Shown: positions 14,042-22,763 of the stretch, piece after piece
Layout: the number at the start of each line of letters is the position of its first letter
Numbering within the stretch: position 1 is the first letter of the stretch
DNA from: a virus
Strand: one strand, 5' to 3'
Length of the DNA stretch: 46,949 nucleotides
IMG/VR virus record: IMGVR_UViG_3300032753_000050
Coordinates: 1 to 46,949 of that record
The notes under the pieces: model-generated
What the model was told of the DNA's origin: nothing
What the model saw: only the letters and a program-made list of their open reading frames with translations
Database searches by the model: none
Program-made: the position numbers and the translations under genes

Positions 14042-16570
14042 ATGGCTACAGAAATGCCTATCCCTCAAGACTTCAATCGATTTATCGGCCCTGAGCAAGA
14101 GCCGTCGATTGATGAAGATGAATCCATTATGGAGATCATTGAGGAGATTCCTGATGTTGAGGAATTGCCTGACGGATCTGCCATTGTGCGAATGGATGAC
14201 CTTAAAGGCCCTGAAGAGTCGCCTGACTTCTATGAAAATCTTGCCGAATCTCTTGACATCATAGAGCTTAACTCTATTGCTCTAAAGTATCTGGACTTGA
14301 TTGAGAAAGATAAAGAAGCTCGTGAAGATCGTGATAAGCAATATGAAGACGGTATTCGTCGTACTGGATTAGGGCATGATGCCCCAGGTGGTGCACAGTT
14401 CATGGGTGCATCTAAAGTTGTGCACCCTGTTATGGCTGAGGCTTGTGTGGACTTTGCGGCAAGAGCTATTAAAGAACTCTTTCCACCAGATGGTCCTGTC
14501 AAGACTAAGATTATCGGCGAAGTTGATGATGCCAAGACAGCTAGAGCTGAGCGTAAACGCGACTACATGAACTGGCAGTTGACCGAGCAAATTGAAGAGT
14601 ATCGTGATGAGCAAGAACAGATGCTCACACAACTGCCTCTTGGTGGCAGCCAATACTTAAAGCTGTGGTGGGATGACCAAAAGAAACGACCATGCGCTGA
14701 GTTTGTGCCTATTGATAACATTTATTTGCCGTTTGCTGCAGGTAATTTCTATACAGCATCACGCGTTACTGAAGTCCAAGACATCACACAAGAGATGTAT
14801 GAGATTCGTGTCAATACAGGTTTGTATCGTGACTTGGATGTGTATAGGTTACCACAAGAGCCTGATGAGTCTAAAGCACAAAAAGCTAACAACAAAATTG
14901 AGGGTAAGACACCACAAAGCATTAATGTTGACGGTGTAAGACGTGTATTTCACATTCGTACTTGGTTAGAGTTAGAGGATGATAGCTACTCAAAGAGTGA
15001 AAGAGCCCCTTACATACTAATGATTGATGAAAATGAGCGTTCGGTTGTTGGTTTATATCGTAACTGGGAGGACGGCGATGAAACAATGTCTAACTTGGAT
15101 TGGCTGGTTGAGTTCAAGTTTATCCCTTGGAGGGGAGCATATGCGATTGGTCTCCCTCATCTCATTGGCGGATTGTCCGCAGCCCTTACCGGAGCATTAC
15201 GTGCACTACTAGACTCAGCGCACATTGTGACTGCCCCTACAATGCTAAAGCTAAAAGGCGGCAAGATATCTGGGCAAACTACAGTCATTGAGCCTACACA
15301 AGTAGCCGAAATTGAAGGGGCCCCTGGTGTTGATGACATTCGTAAGATTGCCATGCAAGTGCCTTTCCCACAACCTTCGCCTGTTTTGTTCCAACTTTTA
15401 GGCTGGTTAACTGATGCAGCCAAGGGTGTAGTGACTACAAGTGAGGAAAAGATTGCTGATGCTAGCAATAACATGCCTGTTGGTACAGCTCAAGCACTGA
15501 TTGAGCAAGGAGCCGCAGTTTTTAGTTCAATTCACTCAAGATTGCATGACAGCCAAAAGAGAATCTTAAAAATCTTAGCTAGATTGAACAGGTGGTACCT
15601 AGATGAGCAAAGAAAAGGTGAAATTGTTAGAGATCTCGAAATTTCGGTCGATGATTTTGAGTCCAATACGGACATTGTACCGGTTTCTGATCCTCATATC
15701 TTTGCGGAAAGCCAGAGATATGCGCAGATTCAAACGCTTGCGGCAAGAGCGCAAGCAAACCCCGATCTCTACAACAGACTTGAGGTAGAGAAACGGATTC
15801 TGAAGCAAATTAAGCTCCCAGATGTCAATGCAGTGCTTCCTGACCCTGAAGAAGTGAAAGATATGAACCCTGCATTGGAAAATGTGTCCATGACACTAGG
15901 AAAACCAGCCGGCGCATATCCGCATCAGGATCATATGGCACATTTGCAGACACATTTGGCCTATGCAATGAACCCAGTATTTGGATCTAACCCAATTATT
16001 GCCCCGAAATTCATCCCTGCAGTATTAGAGCACATAAAGCAACATATTACCTTATGGTATTTAAATCAGATTGACACGTATGCATCTGTGGCCCTTCGTG
16101 AACCTTTTAACGCATTAAAAGTCCAACCGATGATGAAAGAAGCTCAGCAGTTGTTGGCTGTAAGTGCGCAGCATGTCAATAAGGATACAGAAGAGCAATT
16201 TGCTCAACTGCAGCCCCAGATTGCACAACTCGTGAAGATGATGCAACAATTGCAGCAATCACAACAACCGACTGACCCATCTGTTCAAGCTCTGGTCCAA
16301 ACTTCTATGGCTGAAACACAACGGAAAGCGGCTCGTGATAAAGCTGAGATTCAATTGAAGGCTCAGGACATGCAAACCATTGCACAAGAGAAGCAATCTA
16401 GATTACAGTCCGACGTAGTGATGAACACAGAGAATAACTTGACTGCCGAGAGAATTAAGTCCGCAGAGCTAACCAGAGATGCGGCACAATTGCAACATGA
16501 GCAACTGCAAACTGTCCTCGATGCTCAAAACCAACTCCAAACAAACTTAGGGGGAAATCCAAATGTCTGA
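14042..16570 (+). CDS. Portal protein (head-tail connector), 842 aa
   Basis: The protein forms the DNA gate at one capsid vertex. It has the long-portal pattern of P22-like podoviruses: an acidic N-terminus, then GGAQFMGASKVVHPVMAEA and IKELFPPDGPVKTKI. After these come the segment LTQLPLGGSQYLKLWWDD and the domain with FVPIDNIYLPFAAGNFYTAS. A Gln-rich helical C-terminus (residues about 680-842) is expected to form a barrel extending into the head. At 842 residues it is longer than P22 gp1 (725). AAAGG precedes the ATG. Position after terminase and before scaffold and capsid supports the call. Confidence 0.85.
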   Translation: MATEMPIPQDFNRFIGPEQEPSIDEDESIMEIIEEIPDVEELPDGSAIVRMDDLKGPEESPDFYENLAESLDIIELNSIALKYLDLIEKDKEAREDRDKQYEDGIRRTGLGHDAPGGAQFMGASKVVHPVMAEACVDFAARAIKELFPPDGPVKTKIIGEVDDAKTARAERKRDYMNWQLTEQIEEYRDEQEQMLTQLPLGGSQYLKLWWDDQKKRPCAEFVPIDNIYLPFAAGNFYTASRVTEVQDITQEMYEIRVNTGLYRDLDVYRLPQEPDESKAQKANNKIEGKTPQSINVDGVRRVFHIRTWLELEDDSYSKSERAPYILMIDENERSVVGLYRNWEDGDETMSNLDWLVEFKFIPWRGAYAIGLPHLIGGLSAALTGALRALLDSAHIVTAPTMLKLKGGKISGQTTVIEPTQVAEIEGAPGVDDIRKIAMQVPFPQPSPVLFQLLGWLTDAAKGVVTTSEEKIADASNNMPVGTAQALIEQGAAVFSSIHSRLHDSQKRILKILARLNRWYLDEQRKGEIVRDLEISVDDFESNTDIVPVSDPHIFAESQRYAQIQTLAARAQANPDLYNRLEVEKRILKQIKLPDVNAVLPDPEEVKDMNPALENVSMTLGKPAGAYPHQDHMAHLQTHLAYAMNPVFGSNPIIAPKFIPAVLEHIKQHITLWYLNQIDTYASVALREPFNALKVQPMMKEAQQLLAVSAQHVNKDTEEQFAQLQPQIAQLVKMMQQLQQSQQPTDPSVQALVQTSMAETQRKAARDKAEIQLKAQDMQTIAQEKQSRLQSDVVMNTENNLTAERIKSAELTRDAAQLQHEQLQTVLDAQNQLQTNLGGNPNV

Positions 16571-16853
16571 AGCAATTAACATGCATAAACGGATCGCTAT
16601 GGGTGGTGAATCCGAAGCTAACCACTTGAAAAAAGGCGGTATTGCTAAGAAGCACCACTATGCCAAAGGTGGTTCAGTAAATAATGGGGCAATCCCAGAA
16701 TCTAAAGTTGCAAACCTACCTGCTAAAGCCAATACACCGATTATTGGAAAGCCTACAGGTAAGATTGCCACTATGAAAAAAGGTGGTCATGCTAAAGGTG
16801 GTATGACAGTCATTATTGCACCTATGAAGAAGTCATCTGGTCGGGGCCGTTAA
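16563..16853 (+). CDS. Small basic Lys/Gly-rich protein, 96 aa, KKHHYAKGG family
   Basis: The protein carries HLKKGGIAKKHHYAKGGSV and KKGGHAKGGM and ends KKSSGRGR, so it is strongly basic. The KKHHYAKGG segment is shared with the His-rich 345-aa protein at 21685-22722. It overlaps the portal gene by eight bases and shares TAATG with the next gene. Basic Gly/Lys-rich proteins of this kind occur in many phages. A DNA-contacting virion role is an inference. Confidence 0.75.
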   Translation: MSEAINMHKRIAMGGESEANHLKKGGIAKKHHYAKGGSVNNGAIPESKVANLPAKANTPIIGKPTGKIATMKKGGHAKGGMTVIIAPMKKSSGRGR

Positions 16854-17038
16854 TGCGGATTTCTGATCTCATCGGACGGATAAAGCAAAAGCAAGTCGAG
16901 ATTGCTGACTCCCTTGTACAAGGGTATGCCATCAATTTCGAAACTTACCAGCGCCTAGTCGGTCAACACCAAGGTTTGGATGAAGCCTTGAATTTAATCA
17001 ACCAACTCATAGAAGAGGAAAACCAAGATGTCGAATGA
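16853..17038 (+). CDS. Small helical protein, 61 aa
   Basis: The sequence MRISDLIGRIKQKQVEIADS continues with a helical Gln/Glu-rich stretch and ends LINQLIEEENQDVE. Short proteins of this type (a helical hairpin with a YQRLVGxxxGLxEAL centre) are common beside phage portal genes; their role is unknown. The start lies on the stop of the preceding gene (TAATG) and the end overlaps the GroES-like gene by 11 bases. Confidence 0.75.
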   Translation: MRISDLIGRIKQKQVEIADSLVQGYAINFETYQRLVGQHQGLDEALNLINQLIEEENQDVE

Positions 17039-17450
17039 TATCGAACAGACGCTTGAAGAAGCGTTTCCAAATGTAGATCCGTTAATGGCACCTTATGGTG
17101 GCAGAGTGCTTGTACAGCTTAGATCTGTAAAGGATAAAGTAACTGCTTCAGGCATTGTGCTTCCCGAAGAAACCAAAGAAACCGAAAAGTGGAACACCAT
17201 GATCGGTAAAGTCATTGCTATTGGGCCTTTGGCTTTTAGAAAGCGTGACACAATGGAGCCATGGCCAGAAGGTGCATGGGCTCAGGTAGGCGAATACGTT
17301 CGTGTGCCTAAGTGGGGTGGTGATAGATGGGAAATTGATTTTACAGATGCAAAAGGCCTTAATGGTAAGTGCTTGTTTACTTTCTTTAATGATCATGAAC
17401 TCATTGGTAAAGTCACTGGTGACCCTCGTGATATTAAAGCGTTTATCTAA
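17028..17450 (+). CDS. GroES-like co-chaperonin, 140 aa
   Basis: GroES family features are in order: PYGGRVLVQL (22-31) as the first strand, a mobile-loop region with the hydrophobic tripeptide in SGIVLPEE (41-48) that docks on GroEL, and GKVIAIGP (60-67). VGEYVRVPKWGG follows as the roof or second barrel segment. It should act as a seven-subunit lid for the host GroEL, as T4 gp31 does for the T4 capsid protein. Its place just before the scaffold and capsid genes suggests help in folding the major capsid protein. It is longer than bacterial GroES (about 95 residues) because of an acidic N-terminus and a C-terminal tail. Confidence 0.85.
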   Translation: MSNDIEQTLEEAFPNVDPLMAPYGGRVLVQLRSVKDKVTASGIVLPEETKETEKWNTMIGKVIAIGPLAFRKRDTMEPWPEGAWAQVGEYVRVPKWGGDRWEIDFTDAKGLNGKCLFTFFNDHELIGKVTGDPRDIKAFI

Positions 17451-17468
17451 GTTTTGAAAGGAAACTTT

Positions 17469-18452
17469 ATGAATAGCACTGAAAAGTTAGAACTGCAAGT
17501 GGAAGAGAATCAAGATGGTAGTGCATCGGTTCAAGTAACCACTGCAGATGAATCACTGCAAACAAAGAATGATGAGCTTATTAACATTATAGAAGAAGCT
17601 GCTTCTAGTAATGATAATGACGATCAAAATGATAGTGGTAATGACCCTGATAGGGAAGCCATTAGACAAGCTAGGCGTGAAGAGCGTCAGCTTAAGAAAC
17701 AACTTCATCGCGAAAAAGCAAAAGAATCAAATCATTTAATTTCAGCACTTAAAAAGCAAAATCAACAGCTTGCTGAGCGTGTTGCAATTATGGAGAAAAA
17801 GACTTCTGGCGCTGAGCTTGCAAGAGTTGACAAAGCAATTGAGGACGCAGCTGTTCAGGTTGAGTATGCCAAGCTTCAAATGAAAGAGGCGGTTACTCAC
17901 TCTAATGGTGAGGCTCTTACAAGAGCTCAGCAGGACTGGTATGACGCACAGCGAAAGCTTGAGTCATTAAAGAACATGCGTGAAACTTCTGCTCGTCAAA
18001 CGACAGGACAGACCCCTAATATTCAATCAGACCCTGATGTTAAACGGATGGCCTCTGACTGGGTAGAAAGAAACCCATGGTATGACCCAGAGGGTAAGGA
18101 TCTGGACTCCGAAATTGCCCAAAAGATTGACAAACGCCTTACTGAGGAAGGGTTTGACCCACGGTCTGAGGACTATTGGGAAGAATTAGACGATAGAGTT
18201 GCAAAATATTTACCACATCGCGCTGATCGTGGTTATAATCCGCCAAACGTCAAAAGTCAGAGGCCTCGATCCATGGTGACAAGTTCTGGTAGAGATTCAA
18301 TCGCTAGTACTAAATCTAACGAGTTTAGACTTAGTCCACAGCGTGTTGCTGCCATGAAAGAAGCAGGTTTATGGGATAACCCATCTGCTCGTCAAAAAGC
18401 AATTGCGAATTATGCCAAATGGGATCGTGAAAATAAACAAAGGAGCCAATGA
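17469..18452 (+). CDS. Probable scaffold protein, 327 aa
   Basis: The start is placed at 17469 because AAAGGA lies seven bases before it; an ATG five codons upstream has no such site. The protein is very acidic at the N-terminus (residues 30-65, Asp/Asn-rich). It then has a long basic-acidic coiled coil (about 70-180, with LKKQNQQLAERVAIMEKK) and a C-terminal part with RNPWYDPEGKDLDSEIAQ and a basic end. Acidic coiled-coil proteins immediately upstream of the capsid gene are typical phage scaffolds. No sequence family was recognised with certainty. Confidence 0.6.
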   Translation: MNSTEKLELQVEENQDGSASVQVTTADESLQTKNDELINIIEEAASSNDNDDQNDSGNDPDREAIRQARREERQLKKQLHREKAKESNHLISALKKQNQQLAERVAIMEKKTSGAELARVDKAIEDAAVQVEYAKLQMKEAVTHSNGEALTRAQQDWYDAQRKLESLKNMRETSARQTTGQTPNIQSDPDVKRMASDWVERNPWYDPEGKDLDSEIAQKIDKRLTEEGFDPRSEDYWEELDDRVAKYLPHRADRGYNPPNVKSQRPRSMVTSSGRDSIASTKSNEFRLSPQRVAAMKEAGLWDNPSARQKAIANYAKWDRENKQRSQ

Positions 18453-18988
18453 TGGATGACAGATTAAAGAAAAATGTTAGAGCAGGCCGTGAGGATAGAG
18501 CCACGGAAGACAAAATGCGTCAACCTGCAGAAGATAGTTTAGTTTCATCTCAGGAGCGTCGTAGAACGTTCCGCTCGGAATGGCAACCTGAAGCACTTCC
18601 GAATCCACCCGAAATACCGGGTTTTCACTTATGTTGGCTATCTACAACCAACCAATACGATCCTATCCATAAGCGCATGAGACTTGGATATACACCTGTA
18701 AAAGCTTCTGAAATAGAAGGCTTTGATGCATACAGAGTGAAGTCCGGGGAACTAGAAGGCTTTGTAGCTTGTAACGAAATGGTCTTGTATAAACTTCCCG
18801 AAGATGTTTATCAAGAAATGATGTTGGAAATGCATCACTACGCTCCTCAAGACGAGCAAGAAAAGATTCGTGTTCAACAAGAAATGCTACAAGAACAAGC
18901 TCGCGATGCGAAAGGACGCCCATTGGTTACGATTGAAGGTAACGGCATGAATTTTGATCAAACCATTAAGACGCCTGTCTTCGTATAG
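18449..18988 (+). CDS. Conserved head-region protein, 179 aa
   Basis: The gene begins at a tandem ATG ATG overlapping the scaffold stop. Positively charged helices at the N-terminus precede PGFHLCWLSTTNQYDPIHKR, a recognisable phage protein pattern. Next come GYTPVKASEIEGFDAYRV and a helical C-terminus. Homologues next to major capsid genes are known in many phages but their role is not defined. It may bind the capsid or scaffold. Confidence 0.7.
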   Translation: MMDDRLKKNVRAGREDRATEDKMRQPAEDSLVSSQERRRTFRSEWQPEALPNPPEIPGFHLCWLSTTNQYDPIHKRMRLGYTPVKASEIEGFDAYRVKSGELEGFVACNEMVLYKLPEDVYQEMMLEMHHYAPQDEQEKIRVQQEMLQEQARDAKGRPLVTIEGNGMNFDQTIKTPVFV

Positions 18989-19002
18989 GCAAGGAGCACA
19001 CT

Positions 19003-19623
19003 ATGTCAGCAGTATCAGCTCCGTTTGGTTTGCGCCCCGCATATTTTCCCACAGGGTTGGAACGTGCTCAGGCGCTTGCAAACGGTATCGCTTCGGGCTA
19101 TAGCTCGAACATTCTCAAAGGTCAGCCTATTATCTATGGTCAAAGTGGCGCAAGCGCCAACGGCACTATTGTGGTAGCAACTGCACCTTCCGCCGGCGCA
19201 TCTGCCGCCTCTTATCCCGTTACTGGTTCATTCCAAGGGGTTGAGTGGACGGATACTACAGGTCGTCGCCGTGTTTCAAACTACTGGCCCGCAAGTACAA
19301 CTTACGTCACCGGTTCATGCATTGCTTATTTCTATAACGACCTCAATATCGTTTATGAAATCCAAGCTGATGGAAGTATGCCACAGACATCTATTGGTAA
19401 TGAGTACAATTTTACTGTTGCCAATATTGCTGCTGGTTCTACAACCACTGGTTTGTCACAAGCAACTTTGAATACAACTGCCGTTGGTAATGGTGTTCAA
19501 GGACAAATGCGCGTTGTTGATCTGGCTGCTTATCCAGACAATAACTGGGGGGATGCTTACACTATCGTTCGTGTCCAATTAGCAATCACGCAATTCTACG
19601 GTGCTTACACCGCAGTTGCTTAA
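19003..19623 (+). CDS. Head accessory / decoration-like protein, 206 aa
   Basis: The N-terminus MSAVSAPFGLRPAYFPTGL is typical of small beta-rich phage head proteins encoded just before the capsid gene. The rest is rich in Gly, Ala, Thr and Ser with aromatic positions, as expected of a beta-sandwich. No charge-rich tail is present. It could be a decoration protein on the capsid surface. The gene starts 14 bases after the preceding stop, with AAGGAG upstream, and is followed at 16 bases by the capsid gene. Confidence 0.6.
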   Translation: MSAVSAPFGLRPAYFPTGLERAQALANGIASGYSSNILKGQPIIYGQSGASANGTIVVATAPSAGASAASYPVTGSFQGVEWTDTTGRRRVSNYWPASTTYVTGSCIAYFYNDLNIVYEIQADGSMPQTSIGNEYNFTVANIAAGSTTTGLSQATLNTTAVGNGVQGQMRVVDLAAYPDNNWGDAYTIVRVQLAITQFYGAYTAVA

Positions 19624-19639
19624 TAAGGAGGACTGAACT

Positions 19640-20554
19640 ATGGCAGCCCCAATGCGAAGTACGGACTTTAGATCGATTGTTGAACCGATCCTTAATGAGT
19701 CCTTTGACGGTGTATATGATCAACGTGCCGATGAATGGTCCACGGTTTTCCGTGAACAAGCCGGTATTCCTCGTAACTACCATGAAGAACCCGTCCTGTA
19801 CGGTTTCGGTGCAGCTCCTCAGCTCCCTGATGGCTCACCCGTTACCTATCAACAAGGCGGCGTGTTGTTCTTGCAACGTTACGTCTATCAAGTCTTCGGT
19901 CTTGCTTTTGCATTGACCAAAGTATTGGTGGAAGACGGTGACCACGTTCGTATTGGTCAAATTTATGCTAAGCACTTGGCACAATCATTGGTGGAAACTA
20001 AAGAATTGTTGTGTGCTAACATCCTAAACAGAGCTTTTAATAGCTCTTATGTGGGTGGTGACGGCGTATCTTTGATTAACACAGCACACCCCATTGCAGT
20101 TGGTTCATTTAGTAACCAGTTGGCAACAGCCGCTGCACTTAGCCAGACATCACTTGAGCAAATGTTGATTCAGATTCGTCAAGCCGTTGACAACAACGGT
20201 AAGAAAATCCGTCTCCAACCTTTGAAGCTTGTTGTTGCTCCTGGTAACGTGTTCCAAGCTGAAGTGTTGCTGAAGTCAGTGTTGCGCACTGGTACAGCCA
20301 ATAACGACATCAACCCAATTAAATCAATTGGTTTGTTGCCCGAAGGCGCTACCGTGATCAGCCGTTTGACTTCATCTACTAACTGGTGGGTACAAACCGA
20401 CGCACCAGAAGGTATGAAGCTCATGATGCGTCGTGCATTGGAGAAGACCATGGAAGGTGATTTTGAAACTGACTCAATGCGCTATAAAGCCACTGAGCGT
20501 TACATCCCTAACTGGACTGACCCACGCGCTATGTACGGTACACCTGGAGCCTAA
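19640..20554 (+). CDS. Major capsid protein, HK97-like, 304 aa
   Basis: Several features match the Mu gpT-like class of HK97-fold capsid proteins. RSIVEPILNESFDGVYD and ADEWSTVFREQAG stand at the start. GGVLFLQRYVYQVFGLAFAL follows, then DGDHVRIGQIYAKHLAQSLV in the spine-helix region, and VGGDGVSLINTAHPIAVGSF. A last part ends DFETDSMRYKATERYIPNWT and DPRAMYG. AAGGAGG precedes the ATG, the strongest ribosome site in the window, as expected for the most abundant virion protein. A terminator follows. Confidence 0.9.
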   Translation: MAAPMRSTDFRSIVEPILNESFDGVYDQRADEWSTVFREQAGIPRNYHEEPVLYGFGAAPQLPDGSPVTYQQGGVLFLQRYVYQVFGLAFALTKVLVEDGDHVRIGQIYAKHLAQSLVETKELLCANILNRAFNSSYVGGDGVSLINTAHPIAVGSFSNQLATAAALSQTSLEQMLIQIRQAVDNNGKKIRLQPLKLVVAPGNVFQAEVLLKSVLRTGTANNDINPIKSIGLLPEGATVISRLTSSTNWWVQTDAPEGMKLMMRRALEKTMEGDFETDSMRYKATERYIPNWTDPRAMYGTPGA

Positions 20555-20568
20555 TTTCCGGAGGCTTT

Positions 20569-20594
20569 ACGGGGGAGCCTTAATCCCCCGTTTT
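20569..20594 (+). terminator. Terminator after the capsid gene
   Basis: ACGGGGG (20569-20575) pairs with CCCCCGT (20585-20591) around a nine-base loop and is followed by TTTT. It probably reduces read-through from the capsid gene. A weaker alternative pairing (AGGCT 20562-20566 with AGCCT 20576-20580) would compete with the stem. Confidence 0.85.
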
Positions 20595-20625
20595 AACTTG
20601 TCATACTTTTCATGGAGCAGACAAA

Positions 20626-21672
20626 ATGCCACAATTTTCAGATGACCTCTTCCTAGGGTCTGCACAATCATATGTTGGTACAAATTCCAACAGTGCACTA
20701 GGAAATCCTTCCCCTATGTCATTAGGTTTCGGTCCTATGGGTCGTGTTTACCTTTATGACACCACACCTGCTGCTGCTACAACTGCTGCTGTGTTAGCTG
20801 CTAAAACACCTACACAAGCAACTACTTATAGCGGTACAGCACTTGCCTATGGTACAGGTGGCACAACTCAAGTATTGCGCACTGACGGAACTACCGTTAC
20901 GCAGCTTGACTACCCTCGTGCTTTGTCAGTCACTACTGGAACTGGTACACCAACTAATTCACAAGTGACAATCACTGGCTATGACTATTATGGTCAGCCT
21001 ATGACTGAAATTATTCAGACAGGTACAGTTCAGTCCACAACCACTAAAGGCCGTAAAGCTTTCTTCCAAGTGTACTCAGTTGCTTTCTCAGCAGCTACAG
21101 CAGTTGCTGTTTCAGTTGACACAACAACTACACTTGGTTTGCCTTGCCGTATTAGTGATGAAGCCTACGTTGTTGATACTGGATTCACTGGTTCAGTTGA
21201 CGTTGATGTCGGTACATTGGCTTATGGCTACTACAGCAATACGACAAGCTACAACACTCAGTCGATCACAAACTTTACGGCCGCTACGCCCGGTGTCATC
21301 ACAGTGGGCTATGCTCCTCCCAGTGGTACTTTGGTCCAATTGACAGGCTCTTTGGGTACTTTGACAGGTGTTTCTTTGAACACAACTTACTGGTGGACAT
21401 ATGTTTCATCAACAACAGGTAAGCTGTCAACAACTCAAGCCAACTATCTTGCAGGAACTTATGTTGCCACAAGTGGTACAACCATCACTTCAGGCATGAA
21501 CTTAGTTCCCCAGTTTGTATCTAGCTCAGTAACGCCTGATGTTCGTGGAACTTACATTCCTGCAGGTACATTGAATGGATACAATAAGCTTGTTATAACC
21601 TTAGGTTTGACAGCAATTCAGGTTGGTCCTAACGCCACAGCAACAGGTTTGCTCGGCATCACCCAAGCTTAA
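20626..21672 (+). CDS. Thr/Gly-rich virion protein, 348 aa
   Basis: The protein is nearly free of charged residues and rich in Thr, Ser, Gly, Ala and Val, which indicates stacked beta domains. The phrase VTITGYDYYGQPMTEIIQTG resembles the GxDxxGxxxTETI motif of phage head decoration proteins. A related pattern (LISGLDANYNQISETLAM) is in the gene at 22764-23546. The N-terminus MPQFSDDLFLGSAQ is a common start in these. GGAG precedes the ATG by nine bases. It is probably a capsid decoration or head fibre component. Confidence 0.6.
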   Translation: MPQFSDDLFLGSAQSYVGTNSNSALGNPSPMSLGFGPMGRVYLYDTTPAAATTAAVLAAKTPTQATTYSGTALAYGTGGTTQVLRTDGTTVTQLDYPRALSVTTGTGTPTNSQVTITGYDYYGQPMTEIIQTGTVQSTTTKGRKAFFQVYSVAFSAATAVAVSVDTTTTLGLPCRISDEAYVVDTGFTGSVDVDVGTLAYGYYSNTTSYNTQSITNFTAATPGVITVGYAPPSGTLVQLTGSLGTLTGVSLNTTYWWTYVSSTTGKLSTTQANYLAGTYVATSGTTITSGMNLVPQFVSSSVTPDVRGTYIPAGTLNGYNKLVITLGLTAIQVGPNATATGLLGITQA

Positions 21673-21684
21673 AGGAGCTTAAAA

Positions 21685-22722
21685 ATGGCAAAATCCTCAT
21701 TTGGCCGCGAGCCTAAAGAAATGACCACTGAATCTTCAGCTGATGAAGTGGGTGATGGTATGAAACGTGGCGGACATGCTAAGCATAAAAAACATATGGC
21801 AATGGGTGGTGCACCTATGATGCCTGCTTCAATGACAAGACGTGCACCAATAATGGCAGCAAGACCTACAATGGCAGCAAGACCGCCTGCAATGCTTATG
21901 CGTAAACATGGCGGTAAAGCTCATCATGCCGAAGGTGGCATGGAGCATAAAGCCGAAATGAAAGAAATGCATAAGATTGAGAAAGAACTTAAGCACCATG
22001 AAAAGATGAAAGATTCTGAACATGGTGGTAAAGCTCATGCTAAGCACGGTGGTCATATGAAACATATGATGAAAGGTGGCATGCAGCGTGGAGTTCCCGG
22101 TGGTTTGCTAGGTGGTATTGAGGATAAAGGCCCTACAAAACCAGCCGGTACAGGCGGTGTACGTGCCCCTGGCTATAAGCATGGCGGTCATACTAAGAAA
22201 CATCATGCCGAAGGCGGTTTAGCTGCTAAAGGTGATGCATTCATGACTAAAGGCACATTAAAGCCTAAAATTGATGTGCAAGACAAAATGCATGAAGCTA
22301 AGCAAGTCAAGTCATTGCACACAAAGACAAGTGGTGTAGAAGGCAAAGGCTATAAGCACGGTGGTGTAACCAAGAAGCATCATTATGCCAAAGGCGGTAC
22401 TGTGTCACAAAGTGTTGCAGATAAATACCTGAATGACATGCATGATGGTGAAAAGATGCCTACCAAAAAGGGCCATACAGGGGAAGTTAAACAAGTCCCA
22501 GGTGGTTACAAGCATGGTGGTAAAGTTCATCATGGGCATGCTGCACATCACACTACTCATGGTCATCATGATGAAGGCCATACACATATGCATAAGCATG
22601 CATCAAAACATGCACATGGTGGTCATGAAAAAATGGAAGGCCATCCAATGAAGCATGGCGGACATGTGATGACATCTAAGATGTCAACGCACAAAAAAGC
22701 CGGTGGTAAGTGCAACTATTAA
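21685..22722 (+). CDS. His/Lys/Gly-rich repetitive protein, 345 aa, KHGG family
   Basis: Some 46 of 345 residues are histidine, with many Lys, Gly and Met. The protein is built of irregular copies of a KHGGxxKKHHAxGG unit. Clear examples are KHGGHTKKHHAEGGL, KHGGVTKKHHYAKGGTV and KHGGKVHHGHAAHH. The C-terminal third is the most His-dense. Acidic residues are few, so it is strongly basic and might bind nucleic acid or metal ions. It lies among head genes and is closed by a terminator. Related KHHYAKGG sequence is in the 96-aa protein after the portal. The biological role is unknown. Confidence 0.8.
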   Translation: MAKSSFGREPKEMTTESSADEVGDGMKRGGHAKHKKHMAMGGAPMMPASMTRRAPIMAARPTMAARPPAMLMRKHGGKAHHAEGGMEHKAEMKEMHKIEKELKHHEKMKDSEHGGKAHAKHGGHMKHMMKGGMQRGVPGGLLGGIEDKGPTKPAGTGGVRAPGYKHGGHTKKHHAEGGLAAKGDAFMTKGTLKPKIDVQDKMHEAKQVKSLHTKTSGVEGKGYKHGGVTKKHHYAKGGTVSQSVADKYLNDMHDGEKMPTKKGHTGEVKQVPGGYKHGGKVHHGHAAHHTTHGHHDEGHTHMHKHASKHAHGGHEKMEGHPMKHGGHVMTSKMSTHKKAGGKCNY

Positions 22723-22749
22723 GAGGTGGGGCTTCGGCCCCTCTCTTTT
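22723..22749 (+). terminator. Terminator with UUCG loop after the His-rich gene
   Basis: GGGGC (22728-22732) and GCCCC (22737-22741) close a very stable TTCG tetraloop, with a possible outward extension of the stem through GAGG and CTC. The following TCTCTTTT is a moderate T tract. Confidence 0.85.
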
Positions 22750-22763
22750 ATTGAGGATCAGTC

